The notes under the pieces were generated by a model. It had not been told where the DNA came from and did no database searches. It saw only the letters and a program-made list of their open reading frames with translations. A program made the position numbers and the translations under genes. A stretch of 52,204 nucleotides of DNA from Syncephalis plumigaleata (Eukaryota > Zoopagomycota > Zoopagomycetes > Zoopagales > Piptocephalidaceae): contig JAIXMF010000056.1 in assembly GCA_025201365.1 (NCBI GenBank), positions 1 to 52,204 on the forward strand, written 5' to 3'. Shown in pieces: positions 37,046 to 49,040 of the stretch (within the stretch, counting starts at the first letter, position 1; each line of letters starts with the position of its first letter).

Positions 37046-37898
37046 GACACTCGCTAAAGTGGAGTACACAACAGCCTAACTAACTGGTTATATGCGTGTA
37101 TGCACTGCTACTATTCAGGGATCAATAGAGATGATATATAGATATAGATATATATAGATATATACTAAGAAATACAGGATTGCTTTTTTGATTCAACAAG
37201 TAACTATACACAAACGAATAAAAGTACGTGATGGCGGTGGTGGTGGTAAGAAGAAGATGAAGAAGAAATACAGAAAGAGAGAAATGGTGTGATATAGAAA
37301 CGTCATTGAGGATTATGCAATAGTGGCTTTATTATTTGTTGACGTTATAAAATGTCCACTACTACAACAACAAGAAAAGCAAGTCCCATTCCATGTCATG
37401 GTATAGCATTGAGTACTATTAGATCATTTCTTATGCAATAAACAGACGAGTAAACTAATTGAATACATGGCTCTACATACATGAATGTTTATTAGTAAAT
37501 GACGTTGACAAATACTACTTGAATAGAAGGTTTATCGACTAGTTCTGAGGATATCTGCTTTACTAGAATATCTACTATGAAATAAACACCTATCATGTTT
37601 ATATTCTCTTACTTTTCGGCTTAGCATCTTCATGTATCCATCCTGCGTTATACCTATATAAAAGTACTAGTTGCCATAATATAATTTGCTAGTATAAACA
37701 AATGCATCACATCTATATAATGCCATTATGCAGCATCAATACAAGTATCGATGATATACGCTATTGAAACAGCTATGCTTAATAACTCATTTGTCAATGC
37801 TTGAATATATTGTAGATTAATTCTTAACTGATCAATGTATTTGTTTACTATAATGAATGTGGAAAGCAGCGTGTAATCTCGTTTCGTGTCGTCTTTTA
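37046..37898 (-). promoter_or_regulatory. FAB1 upstream region
   Basis: This 850-bp region has no coding frame of interest. It includes an (ATAGAT/ATATAG)n run at about 37133-37164 and a purine-rich segment at 37225-37285 (pyrimidine-rich on the FAB1 strand, probably leader). It ends at the TA where the large TIR element is inserted. Confidence 0.4.
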
Positions 37899-39023
37899 CA
37901 GGCTTTTTCCATCCAATTTGCGCAGTTAGCCTTCTGTCTTTACGAATATATAATGATGATGTTAACACTTACCGGCCTTTTGAGCCCCCTGCATTCTGTT
38001 TCCCAGCCCCCCTTCCCTTATGGGGGAGGGACTGGGGTGGTTGACGATACAACCCCGGTAATTTGTTATTTGTTGTTTGGTTCCTCGATGTCCTTGTCCT
38101 CCTCTCCTTGAATGATTGGAAGCAACGACACTTGGATGAGGGTGTGTTGGAACATCGGTTCCACTACGAAGGCATTTGATGATTTGAATGAAATCCAGAC
38201 GAGCAACCATAACCCCGATTCCACAAATGATACTCGAATCCTTTAACTTGCATGTCCTCTTTATATTGTTTGATGTGTGCATCTAGTAGAATAATGAATT
38301 AGTATACTGTAATAAATATCAAAGTGTAATGAGGTATACTTACCGTAAGGGATCATGACAAGTAGTAGGACACTTTCTCATTGATAGTGTGGGAGCTATG
38401 GTTGCTCGATTGCTCAAGCACAATGTGTAGACGATATACAATAAGGTAGTGTGAGTAGAGTGTAATAGGGACGATTGAACTGGAAGGTGAAGATAAGTTT
38501 ATTCAATTCATACAAAATAGGACCCATATTTATAGTGGATAATGTAACAATATTCAATATTGAAACTATGGTGAGTGTTGAAGGGACATGGCTGTAATAC
38601 CAGCATAGATACCAATCTCATGATGCAGGAATGGTTAAGGATAATAATGAGCAATAAGAAGCGCATCTCAGAAAGGATTACGTATACCTCTAGATACATT
38701 TCATCAATGGTGTTACCTTCAGATGCTCAAGAAAAGGAAAATCAGTGCAACAACGAGGATCAAACAGCGGAAAACAACTTATCCGTGATTGTTATCGCTT
38801 CACATCCAAGATATGTAAGTTTTATTAACATGTCTATTATTTATTATCACTAATTGCAATAGATGATATCGCGATCATTAACATCTCCCTCAACTGCTAG
38901 GGCAATGACAACTACTCAATAATAATAGCAATGCGATAATGGTGTTAGCAATTGTGCAAGATTATTTATTAATAAACAGCAAATGTTAAAGGATAAATGC
39001 GCAAATTGGATGGAAAAACACTG
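37899..39023. mobile_element. 1125-bp TIR element, long relative of the 238-bp MITE
   Basis: The left end CAGGCTTTTTCCATCCAATT and the right end (complement CAGTGTTTTTCCATCCAATT) are inverted repeats flanked by TA (37897-37898 and 39024-39025). The terminal ~60 and ~175 bp match the ends of the element at 27944-28181, in the opposite orientation. The unique centre (about 37965-38845) holds a GC-rich patch at 37975-38060 and several short open frames: plus 38575-38853, minus 38282-37962, the latter bounded by splice-like sites (ACTTACC at 38338-38344). None resembles a DDE transposase or any family I know, so the element is non-autonomous, may carry captured host sequence, or has a decayed gene. 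Its right end is 51 bp before the HIT1 start codon and may contribute to that promoter. Confidence 0.8.
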
Positions 39024-39074
39024 TATTTATTTTTTCTCCTCCTCCAATTCCATTACGTGTCTTCCCGTTTAAAC

Positions 39075-39956
39075 ATGACTAAACGACGTCGTACTACTAA
39101 TTACAATGCAGCAAGAACGACTGATACAGCCAACAATAGAGCAAATAATACAAGTAAATTATGTCAAGTATGCGAGCAAGTTGAAGCGAAATACAAGTGT
39201 CCCACCTGTTATCTAGCCTTGTAAGTATGATGCCTATTTACTAGTCTATGAATACGACATTTAGTAGTTGTAGCTAGTGTATAGCACTCGTCTAATCAAT
39301 ACTCATTATTATCATTATTATTATCGCTTTTGCTAGTTGTTCGGTAGCATGTTCTCGCAAGCATAAAGGTAGCGTAGATATTGTCATATATCTTTGTTAA
39401 ACATGTATACTTATTGATGATTAGAAACACCATGTCAGAAGCCTGAGTCGCCCAAGATGCCATTCGAGCATTCTGGTAAATGATCATCATGTTAATGCGC
39501 GATTACAACATTGCTAATATGATTGTAATTACAGTGACATCTAGCGAGCAAGCGAATGAAACTGATATAGCATTCCCATTAGAGCAAGAACAGCTAGTAA
39601 AGATTGGTATGTTACTATGCATAATTGGCAATTGAATGTAGTAATGACAGTAACAATAATATGTAGATAATGATGCTACACTTCAACAGCAATTGCAACA
39701 CTCTCGTTTAAAGACAACCATTCAATATATCCTCGGACATACTGAGTTAGCAGAAAGAGATAAAGTATTGGAGCAATTACTTGCATCTGATGATGATTTC
39801 CGTACGTTTACCGATCAACTACTCGAGGTTGTCGGCTACGAGGATACAGATGCAGATCGTGCATTGAAAAAGATGCAAGCATTAGAGCGTCAACGTATTC
39901 AGACAGTCTTACAAGAAGCTACATCTGCACAAAGTGATGATGAAGTAGATGCTTAG
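39075..39956 (+). CDS. HIT1: HIT-type zinc finger protein (ZNHIT3/Hit1-like)
   Basis: Exons: 39075-39220, 39337-39368, 39425-39475, 39535-39606, 39667-39956; 196 aa. After a basic, Asn/Thr-rich start comes the zf-HIT module, CQVCEQVEAKYKCPTC followed by CSVACSRKHK and ETPC, which is split across the first three exons. The C-terminal half (LKTTIQYILGHTELAERDKV, LEQLLASDDDFRTFTDQLLE) has the spacing of the ZNHIT3/Hit1 C-terminal helical domain. Hit1 with Rsa1 helps assemble box C/D snoRNPs, so a nuclear assembly-factor role is expected. A transposable element ends 51 bp before the ATG, leaving little room for a native promoter. Confidence 0.82.
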
Positions 39957-41619
<1,663 letters not shown>

Positions 41620-43203
41620 TTAGGCCTTCTTGAACATGCGTCTAATGTGCTCGGTGCTCAAACTCTTTGGACGCTCGAGTGGCATGCCCAAAGCACGGTC
41701 CCAGATGAGTTGGGAGAGAACACCGAGGGCACGCGATACACCGAACAACACCGTGTAGTAGTCTTGCTCTACAAGACCGTAATGCTGAAGGAGAACACCG
41801 CTGTGTGCATCAACATTTGGCCATGGGTTCTTCGTTTTGCCGTGTTCGGCAAGTACACCCGGTACAATGTTATACAATTGGCTGACTAGCTTGAACATTG
41901 GATCGGTGGGCAAGTGCTTAAGCGCAAACTCGCGCTGGCAAGTGTAGCGTGGATCGGTACGGCGTAGTACGGCGTGTCCGTAACCTGGAACGACCTGACC
42001 GCCATTCAATGTATTCCACACGTATTCCTTGACTTGTTCGTCGGTGGCATCAGTGCCGATGGCATCGCGCATCTTCATGATCCAGCGTAGTACTTCCTGG
42101 TTGGCGAGACCGTGGAGTGGACCGGCGAGACCGTTCAAACCAGCGGCAAACGATAAGTATGGATCGCTAAGTGCCGATCCTACGAGATGCGTGGTGTGCG
42201 CGGATACATTGCCACCTTCGTGATCGGAATGAATGGTAAGGTAGAGGCGCATGAGTTCAACGAAAGTTGGCTCTTGGAAGCCCAACATATGTGCTAGATT
42301 GGCACCGTAATCCTTGTTGGCATCGAGGGTTGGCACATTACCATCCTTGAACGAATTACGGTAAATGCGAGCTGCTACTGGCACCAACTTGGCAATGAGA
42401 TTCATCGAATCCTCATAGGTGTACTGCCAGTATTCCGTCTTGTTCATTCCCGATTGGTAGGCTTTGGCGAACAAGCTATCGTGTTGTAGCGCGGTGACCG
42501 CCATACTGAACTGCGTCATGGGGTGTAGCGTACGTGGGCAGCTGTCCAACAATTCCTCCACAAACTTGGGCAAGGCAGCGCGAGAAGCCCATTCCTCTGA
42601 TAGTAGCTTAACCTGCTCCTTGGTTGGTACCTCGCCCGTTACCAATAGCCAGAATAGACCTTCAGGCAATGGCTCACCACCGTCAACGGCTGCTGGCAAA
42701 CGCTTCTGGCACTCTGGAATCGACATGCCGCGGAATCGGATACCCTCCTCGGCATCGAGTACGGATCCTTCCCAGACGAGACCCTTGATGCCACGCATAC
42801 CACCGTATGCCATATTGACCGTAACGGTACCGAGTGACATCTCTCCCAATTCTTGCTTTGTCTTTTTGACTTCAGCCTGCTTCTCTGGAATAATCTCCGC
42901 AAGACGCTCTTTCAAGCTCTGTACCATAAAGTGTAATAATAAACGTTATTAGCAAGTGCATTTAGAAAGAATCAATAGTTTCATTTGTAAATATACCTTT
43001 GGTGTACCTGTCGAGTGCATACGACTACCGAAGGAGGCAGCTACAGTACGAGCCATGGGACGAGCTACGCCAGAAAGCTATATTCAGTCAAGTGCATTAG
43101 ACGTCGTGTATATGTGTTGTTAGTATTGCCACGTATGTTTATCGTAACGGTTACTTACACGACCCGCCAAACCAATAGAGGCCAAAGGACGTAGAGCAGA
43201 CAT
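41620..43203 (-). CDS. CIT1: Citrate synthase, mitochondrial
   Basis: Exons (minus strand): 43203-43159, 43077-42997, 42918-41620; 474 aa. It catalyses the condensation of acetyl-CoA with oxaloacetate, the first step of the TCA cycle. The first two small exons encode the Arg/Ser-rich matrix-targeting peptide ([15 protein letters not shown] then [20 protein letters not shown]). The catalytic triad is intact: His311 in [10 protein letters not shown], His357 in [16 protein letters not shown] and Asp412 in [10 protein letters not shown]. The sequence is of the eukaryotic mitochondrial type throughout, with no SKL-type peroxisomal signal (it ends RRMFKKA). The intron-poor mature part lies on one exon, unlike the neighbouring genes. 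Confidence 0.97.
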
Positions 43204-43719
43204 ATTGGCTAACTGAGTAATAGACACAGTAACTGGAAATGAATAGGAATAAGAAGAAAAGAAGAAGAAGAGGAGAGAGGAAAGGAGGGGTTGACCAGGG
43301 GAGTTAATATAGACTACATCTATACGTGCACCTGAACAATCAGATGAGAGGAGGACACGCACGCACTCATATGCAGAGAGAGAGAGCGATGTCAATGACA
43401 TCGTCCGGAATTTGCCGAATACGCCGTATTAAGGGAAAAGGCGCGCCTTTACAGCCACGTGAGATACAGTATGAATGAAATGCATTCGGAATTGCCCATG
43501 ACATCATCCGATTTAATCAAGTATCGGAGCAAATTCTACCGGCACTTGTATATGATCACTGTAACCATTTTACTCTTTGTTTTTATTAGATCTCTTCGTA
43601 AATGATAATCTCATATAAACGCATATACATGTAGACTATCTCCTTTTCTTTCACTGAATATGCATGAATTGTTTATTATTATTGCTACCACTACTGCTAT
43701 GATTAGGATGACAAACAAC
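43204..43719 (-). promoter_or_regulatory. Citrate synthase promoter region
   Basis: 516 bp upstream of the citrate synthase ATG. Close to the gene the transcribed strand's complement is GA-rich (43250-43281), so the leader is pyrimidine-rich. A perfect 14-bp palindrome, AAAGGCGCGCCTTT, lies at 43437-43450, preceded by the dyad AATACGCCGTATT at 43418-43430. The distal part is AT-rich 3' UTR of the RNF121-like gene. Confidence 0.45.
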
Positions 43720-45515
43720 TTATTGCAGACCAAATATCTTGTACGACAAATGAACAATACCTAAAATGATCTATACAATTACAAAAAAGCGTAAAATGTA
43801 AACAAGTAAAATACACGTATTTGAACTGATTTACTTACCGGATACCACACCATCATATAACGAATAGCATCGAGTAAGTTGAGATAAAAGAGTTGTTGCG
43901 TATCCCATCTATAAATAGTATTAGTTAGCTAGTTAGTTAAAATAATTTGTGTAATCCATATAAATAGTAGCTACTTACGGATTACTACCGAATGATTTCA
44001 GATCAACCTTCTCCTTACTAAGATGATCAGTGAGTGTATCATAGATTAGTTACATGTAATGGGTAGTTATCCCTAATCTGCTAGTAGCTTACCAATAAGG
44101 ACACATGTCTCGCTTGCCGACTAGACACCAGCCACGAATACAATTACGATGGAATAAATGGCCACAGCCAAGTTCATAACGGCCAAATCCTTCGTGTTCA
44201 TGTTGACCGCTTGAATGAGCATTGGCATCAATATTGGCACCGCATATTGCGCAAACACCGTCATTTAGCTGTTTATTAGGTAGGCCATCTTTGTTATAAT
44301 ACTAGATTATAATAGTCAACAGCATAGTTAATACGACGAATAGTATGGAGAGGTGTTGCAATAAAACAAATAACCTACACCGATGGTAGATGCCATTCGA
44401 TCAGCACATAGCTCGACTAGATCTCGACTGAATACACTATGAATACCAACAACACCAATAACAACATTATTCGATTAATTAGTAATGATGTCTATGCCGC
44501 GTATATAGATATCTATCCATCTACTTACCCAAAATAAAGACCATAGAAGAGTAGGTAAAGTGAGGCACCAACAGCCGTTTCAAGGTCAATAAACAGCTGG
44601 GTGATGCCGATAATACAAAGCATAAGAATTAGATAGCCTGCCATGCCAACAGCATAGGTCACTTGATATAAGACTTGAAACCATTTGTAAACTAGACTAT
44701 AAATAAACAACGCGTAGATATAGTGTTATCAATATACACATATATACATAGGTTAATTCATTCAATTAATATCATTGACTTACGCCGGTGTTAAATGATG
44801 TAGTGGCGTTCGTGTTGCCCTATGAATGACTTGATTAAACACGTCGCGGTTAGTCGTCAGAAATATACTACACATGCGTGCCCTTGTGTATACATCGAGG
44901 ACTACTTACTCCAAGCATTGGTCAATGTATATATAGTCCATATAATAATGAAACGTACTAGTCCGCCGTAGAAAGAGAATGCCGCGGGAATCAGCCTAGA
45001 CACTAGTATATTAGCTATCTATTATTAGCATCGTCACTTATCTGCTCGCTTACCATAATCCAATGACGGTAGCAAGCTGGAAGGAACGAATATGATATCG
45101 TTTCCAAAAGAAAAACACCACTTGTGAGCCAGCAATGGCGCCAAGAAATATGAGAAACATAACGAAATGCTGCATTTCATGACCTATATCGAATACGAGC
45201 TTGAGTTATTGCCGCTTTCCTTCTTCTTCTTCTTCTATTCAATGACTTACCTTGATGCTTCTTAAAGAACTCACGCTCCTGTTCAAGACTGGAGTGGATG
45301 GACGAGGATTCCACGTTGTTGGGATAATAATAGTTTAGCAATCGTGATATGCGATGACGTTATTACACTTACTCCTTTATGTAGGCCGCATCTTCCGCCG
45401 TAAGCGTTTGATGGCCTGCAAGTGTCGTTTGTGCATCCTGGATAGTCGTATTAGGTTACTTATCTACGCTATTAAACGATATGGGCTTATTCGCCGAACT
45501 ACATCTACTTACCAT
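43720..45515 (-). CDS. RNF121: RNF121-like RING-H2 membrane ubiquitin ligase
   Basis: Twelve exons (minus strand): 45515-45513, 45437-45373, 45288-45251, 45183-45054, 44995-44906, 44819-44784, 44696-44529, 44436-44379, 44301-44093, 44017-43979, 43908-43839, 43770-43720; 318 aa. RNF121 is an ER/Golgi multi-pass E3 implicated in quality control of membrane proteins. Segments in order: about five hydrophobic helices, ATRTPLHHLTPALVYKWF, LFYGLYFGVFSRDLVELCAD, MASTIGYYNKDG, the RING (C213, C216, C242, H244, H247, C250, C263, C266), KEKVDLKSFGSNPW and a final membrane-facing helix. These match animal RNF121 nearly along its full length. The start codon stands alone on the first coding exon. Exon 5 must end four bases after a consensus donor to keep the frame. 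Confidence 0.92.
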
Positions 45516-46063
45516 GGTCACTAATAGGTGAAGTGTTAGGGGAAAGAGATGCGACGTTTGTGGTTTCGTTGTCTCATTTGTTTCTCGACCAAGTTCACTG
45601 CCTTTATATCACCGTGGCTGCACTATTACCATATAAATTAGTTATCGTTGCTGCATTCAATAGATTGACTATATGACAAGTATTGCAATGAGCTATACGA
45701 TATTTATAAATAAAACAGTATTATAACAAGCGTTGCCTATTGTCTTATCGTGCCTTCAAGGAAACGTGCTTATCGTTGTAAACTCTTACGAATACCCCTC
45801 AGTATCACACCATTCGTGGTCGTGATCTAGATCGCTTGTTTTTTTCCCTTTCAACATCTAGTTCGTATACGGCCCCTTGCCACTTTATACGTGTTTATTG
45901 CATTTAGGTCAGTGGATAGGAAGAGGAAGATCTAGAAATGACGCTGACTCATACTATGAATGCCAAAAACCATACACATCTATATATACATATTGGTTGA
46001 CGTTTTATCGACGGTCACTTCTTTGATAACAGGTACTTTGTTTAGCTACGAAATATATATATC
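45516..46063. promoter_or_regulatory. Divergent promoter region, RNF121-like / NRP1-like
   Basis: 548 bp between two divergent start codons. It includes a T run at 45838-45846 and TATA-like tracts (ATATATATAT near 45980-45990, AAATATATATATC just before the NRP1 ATG). No gene or repeat was recognised. Confidence 0.4.
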
Positions 46064-48470
46064 ATGGCTACTTCTTCACAAGTGCCATATCACGCTTTGC
46101 TGATAGTCTCGCTAAGTGTTACTTGTGATGACCCGGCAGTAGATCCGGCACAGGCACGCGTCACTAAAGTAAGTTACTTACACTCTGACCGCAGCCACTA
46201 TCTAGTATGAACTAATGGAGGGAATTCCTTGTTTATATGGTCTAGGATAATGCCGAAATTATCGACATTGCTTGGTCGGTACTTAACACGGCCAACTTCA
46301 GTGTTACTCCCGTTAAACATGTACCGGTTAAGCCGGCGAATACACCCATCACTCAGTATTGTACGATGCACACCGGGCTTACCGAGGCTGACTTGGTGGA
46401 GGCCGGCAATTTTGCATCGGGCATCGATGCACTGGATATTTTCATCGAAGAATCACTCGTAGATCAACAGGTGTCCTTTTGTTTGTGCACCCAGGGTGCG
46501 TGGTCATTTAACGCGCAACTTAAAGGAGAAGCCACGCGTAAAGATGTAATGTTACCCGCTTCGCTGTACAATCCAACACTATTCGACCTTAAGCAAGAGT
46601 TGTCGAAATGGTCGACACATCATGCGGACGTTCAATTGGACACGGTGAATCTCGACGATCTAGCCGATGTGGCAAAGGCACTAGGCTTGCAAACCCCCGA
46701 TAGAATATCATCCGCACTGGAGCACTGCGCGGTTATGGCGGCCATCGTTCGACACATGATCACTCATGATCAGGGCACGTCATTCTTGCAACCCATCGAC
46801 ACGGGCGCTGACTTGGATCGATTCAAGTCGGAACAATCGCGCGTCGTTTACCTGTGTGGCTTACCCGAGAACTGTACGCAGCCCGAGTTACATGGTTGGT
46901 TAGCGCAGGCGGGATGTCCGCCCGAGACACTGTGGATGATTTGCGGGGCAGAAGGGCGAGCTAGTGGAACAGGGTTTGCAGTTGCTAGAACTCACGAAGA
47001 GGCGTTGCAAATGATTACGCTTAATGGTCAGCAATTACGGAATAGAGTGGTGGATGTGTCACCTAGTAACGAGAACGTGTTAGAGGCAGCGAGCGGTATT
47101 ACCGGGCCTTTCCCGGTGGGTGGTTGCGCGTGTGTAGATGATATTTAATTTGGTGCTATTACTATTACTATTGCTATTATTATTATGGATGCTGCTATTG
47201 ATAACGATTTGTTATTCTAATCTATACGCTATATATATTATATCTATTATTTTATTAGGAAACTAACGAGGATACAGCCGATATGATGAGTCAAGATGAG
47301 CATACAGCCGATCATACAGCAGTGGATACCGGAGAAGATACAAAGAATGGAGGAGGAGGTGCTAGCAATAATAACAATAATAATGGCAATAGCAAGTATA
47401 CGAATAGTCCAGCATCAACGCATAGTAGACCAGGTGATTGGGCATGTCCTAATTGTCAATTCCATAATTTTGCCACTAGGCAGTACTGCTTAAAATGCCA
47501 GACACCGGCACCAGCTGGTACGAGCAGTACGCCAGGAGGAAGACATCCTGATGATTGGACATGTCCTAATACTCGGTGTAATTTCCTAAATTACGCATCC
47601 CGATCACAATGTCTACGCTGTAGCACGTATCGACCTGATATGTCTACGAATACTAGTGCTAATACTAACGCTAACACCATTATGCCAAGTGGATATAATA
47701 TGCTGCCGCATAATAGCTACAGCAATGCCACTAATACAGGTAATGCTGCTATGGGAGGAGCAGGAGCAGCGGGAGCAGCATATGCTCATGGATTTCGTCC
47801 TGGTGATTGGATTTGTCCCAATCCAAACTGTTATTTTCAAAACTTCGCCAGTCGTACGACTTGTTATCGATGTCACACGCCTAATCCACAAAGCGTGTAC
47901 GATATGTCGTCGGTCTACGGTGATCCCAACATGAACGGTGGAGTCTATACAGCTTATGGTCATCCGATTGGTGTTACAAGCTCGTATGGTGCTCCACCTC
48001 CACCTCTACCGCCTTTACCGCCACCACCACCATCTACGGCACATGGTATGGACGGGTATAGAGGAGCATCCAGCTATTCTAGTTATGGTCACTATCCTAG
48101 TTATGGCGCTAACTTGCCATCCAATGCCGCTACTGTTAGTGGTGGCGCGGCATTTCGACCAGGCGACTGGTATTGTCCCGGCTGCAATAGTCATAACTTT
48201 GCATCGCGTTTACAATGCATGCGCTGCCAAATGACACGGCCAGGTGGATCGCAGGCAGCAGTAGCGGCCATGCTTAAGCCTGGTGACTGGATATGCTCGT
48301 GCGGCTATCATAACTTTGCGAAGCGACCGCAGTGCGGTAAATGTGGACGAGCACCGGATCCACAGCAGGCAGCACAGCAACAGGAGTATTTACAGCAAAC
48401 GGCGCAGCAATCATCTAGCGGAGGACATGCAGCCAGCTCAGGCAACGACTATAACTCTCCTGGTTATTGA
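46064..48470 (+). CDS. NRP1: NRP1-like RNA-binding protein: pseudo-exonuclease, RRM, five RanBP2 zinc fingers
   Basis: Exons: 46064-46168, 46246-47115, 47259-48470; 728 aa. Residues 1-200 follow the plan of an ERI1-type DEDDh exonuclease (LIVSLSVTCDD, EIIDIAWSVLN, HTGLTEADLVEAGNF), but the metal ligands are gone: the usual DxExTC is SLSVTC, and the final HxxxD-type motif is replaced. An RRM spans about 235-308. Five RanBP2-type zinc fingers follow at about 384, 424, 507, 627 and 667, each of the form DWxCx2-4C...NxxxxxxCxxC, separated by Asn/Ser/Gly- and Pro-rich linkers. Yeast Nrp1 has the same domain series and is linked to stress granules; RNA binding is the likely role. The donor of the second intron (GTGGGT at 47116) is chosen for frame and is the least sure part. 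Confidence 0.85.
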
Positions 48471-49040
48471 ATACTATTTGTTATCTTGATAATTCGTCAA
48501 TAATAAAAGAATGCTAAAAACATAGATTATACGTTAAGCTAACAAAGGACATGGTAATGGTACAGCATATAATAATAAAAGCACAGTCAAGCAAGAATGT
48601 TTTATATCGTAATGCTTTCTTATTAACTTGGCGGATTATAGTAGTAAGATGGCTTTTCTTAGTAATCTTTATTAATGGTTAATAAATTTATTATTTTGTT
48701 ATTAATAATGTCGTGTTAATAATAAATGAACGAGAATATTAATAAGTTAACTAATGGCATTACAGCCGTTTATTAGTGTCACGGTAATAGTGACGTGATT
48801 ATCGAGTGAACGAATAAGCGAACGAAGGGGGATGTAATAGTGAGGAAAGTGAAGGGGATAGAGGATATAAGGAAATAATAATTAATTAGCCAATTGCGCA
48901 TCGAATGATGTCATCTACATCGATGGCCGAATGATCGACGTTGCAATAATCCACGTTGAACTAATCGCAATGTACTTAATACTGTTAGATAGCCAAGAGG
49001 CGTCTTTAAACTTATTTGCTAATTAAAACAGGCTGGAATT
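48471..49040. other. AT-rich spacer between NRP1-like gene and satellite
   Basis: 570 bp of AT-rich sequence with AATAAA at 48501-48506 as the probable poly(A) signal of the upstream gene. No coding frame is present. A purine-rich patch at 48817-48868 precedes the satellite. Confidence 0.4.

Noticed and set aside
38575-38853. 92-codon plus-strand frame inside the 1125-bp TIR element
   Set aside because: No recognisable transposase or other domain, and its 3' part runs into the shared non-coding element end; kept only as a note on the element.
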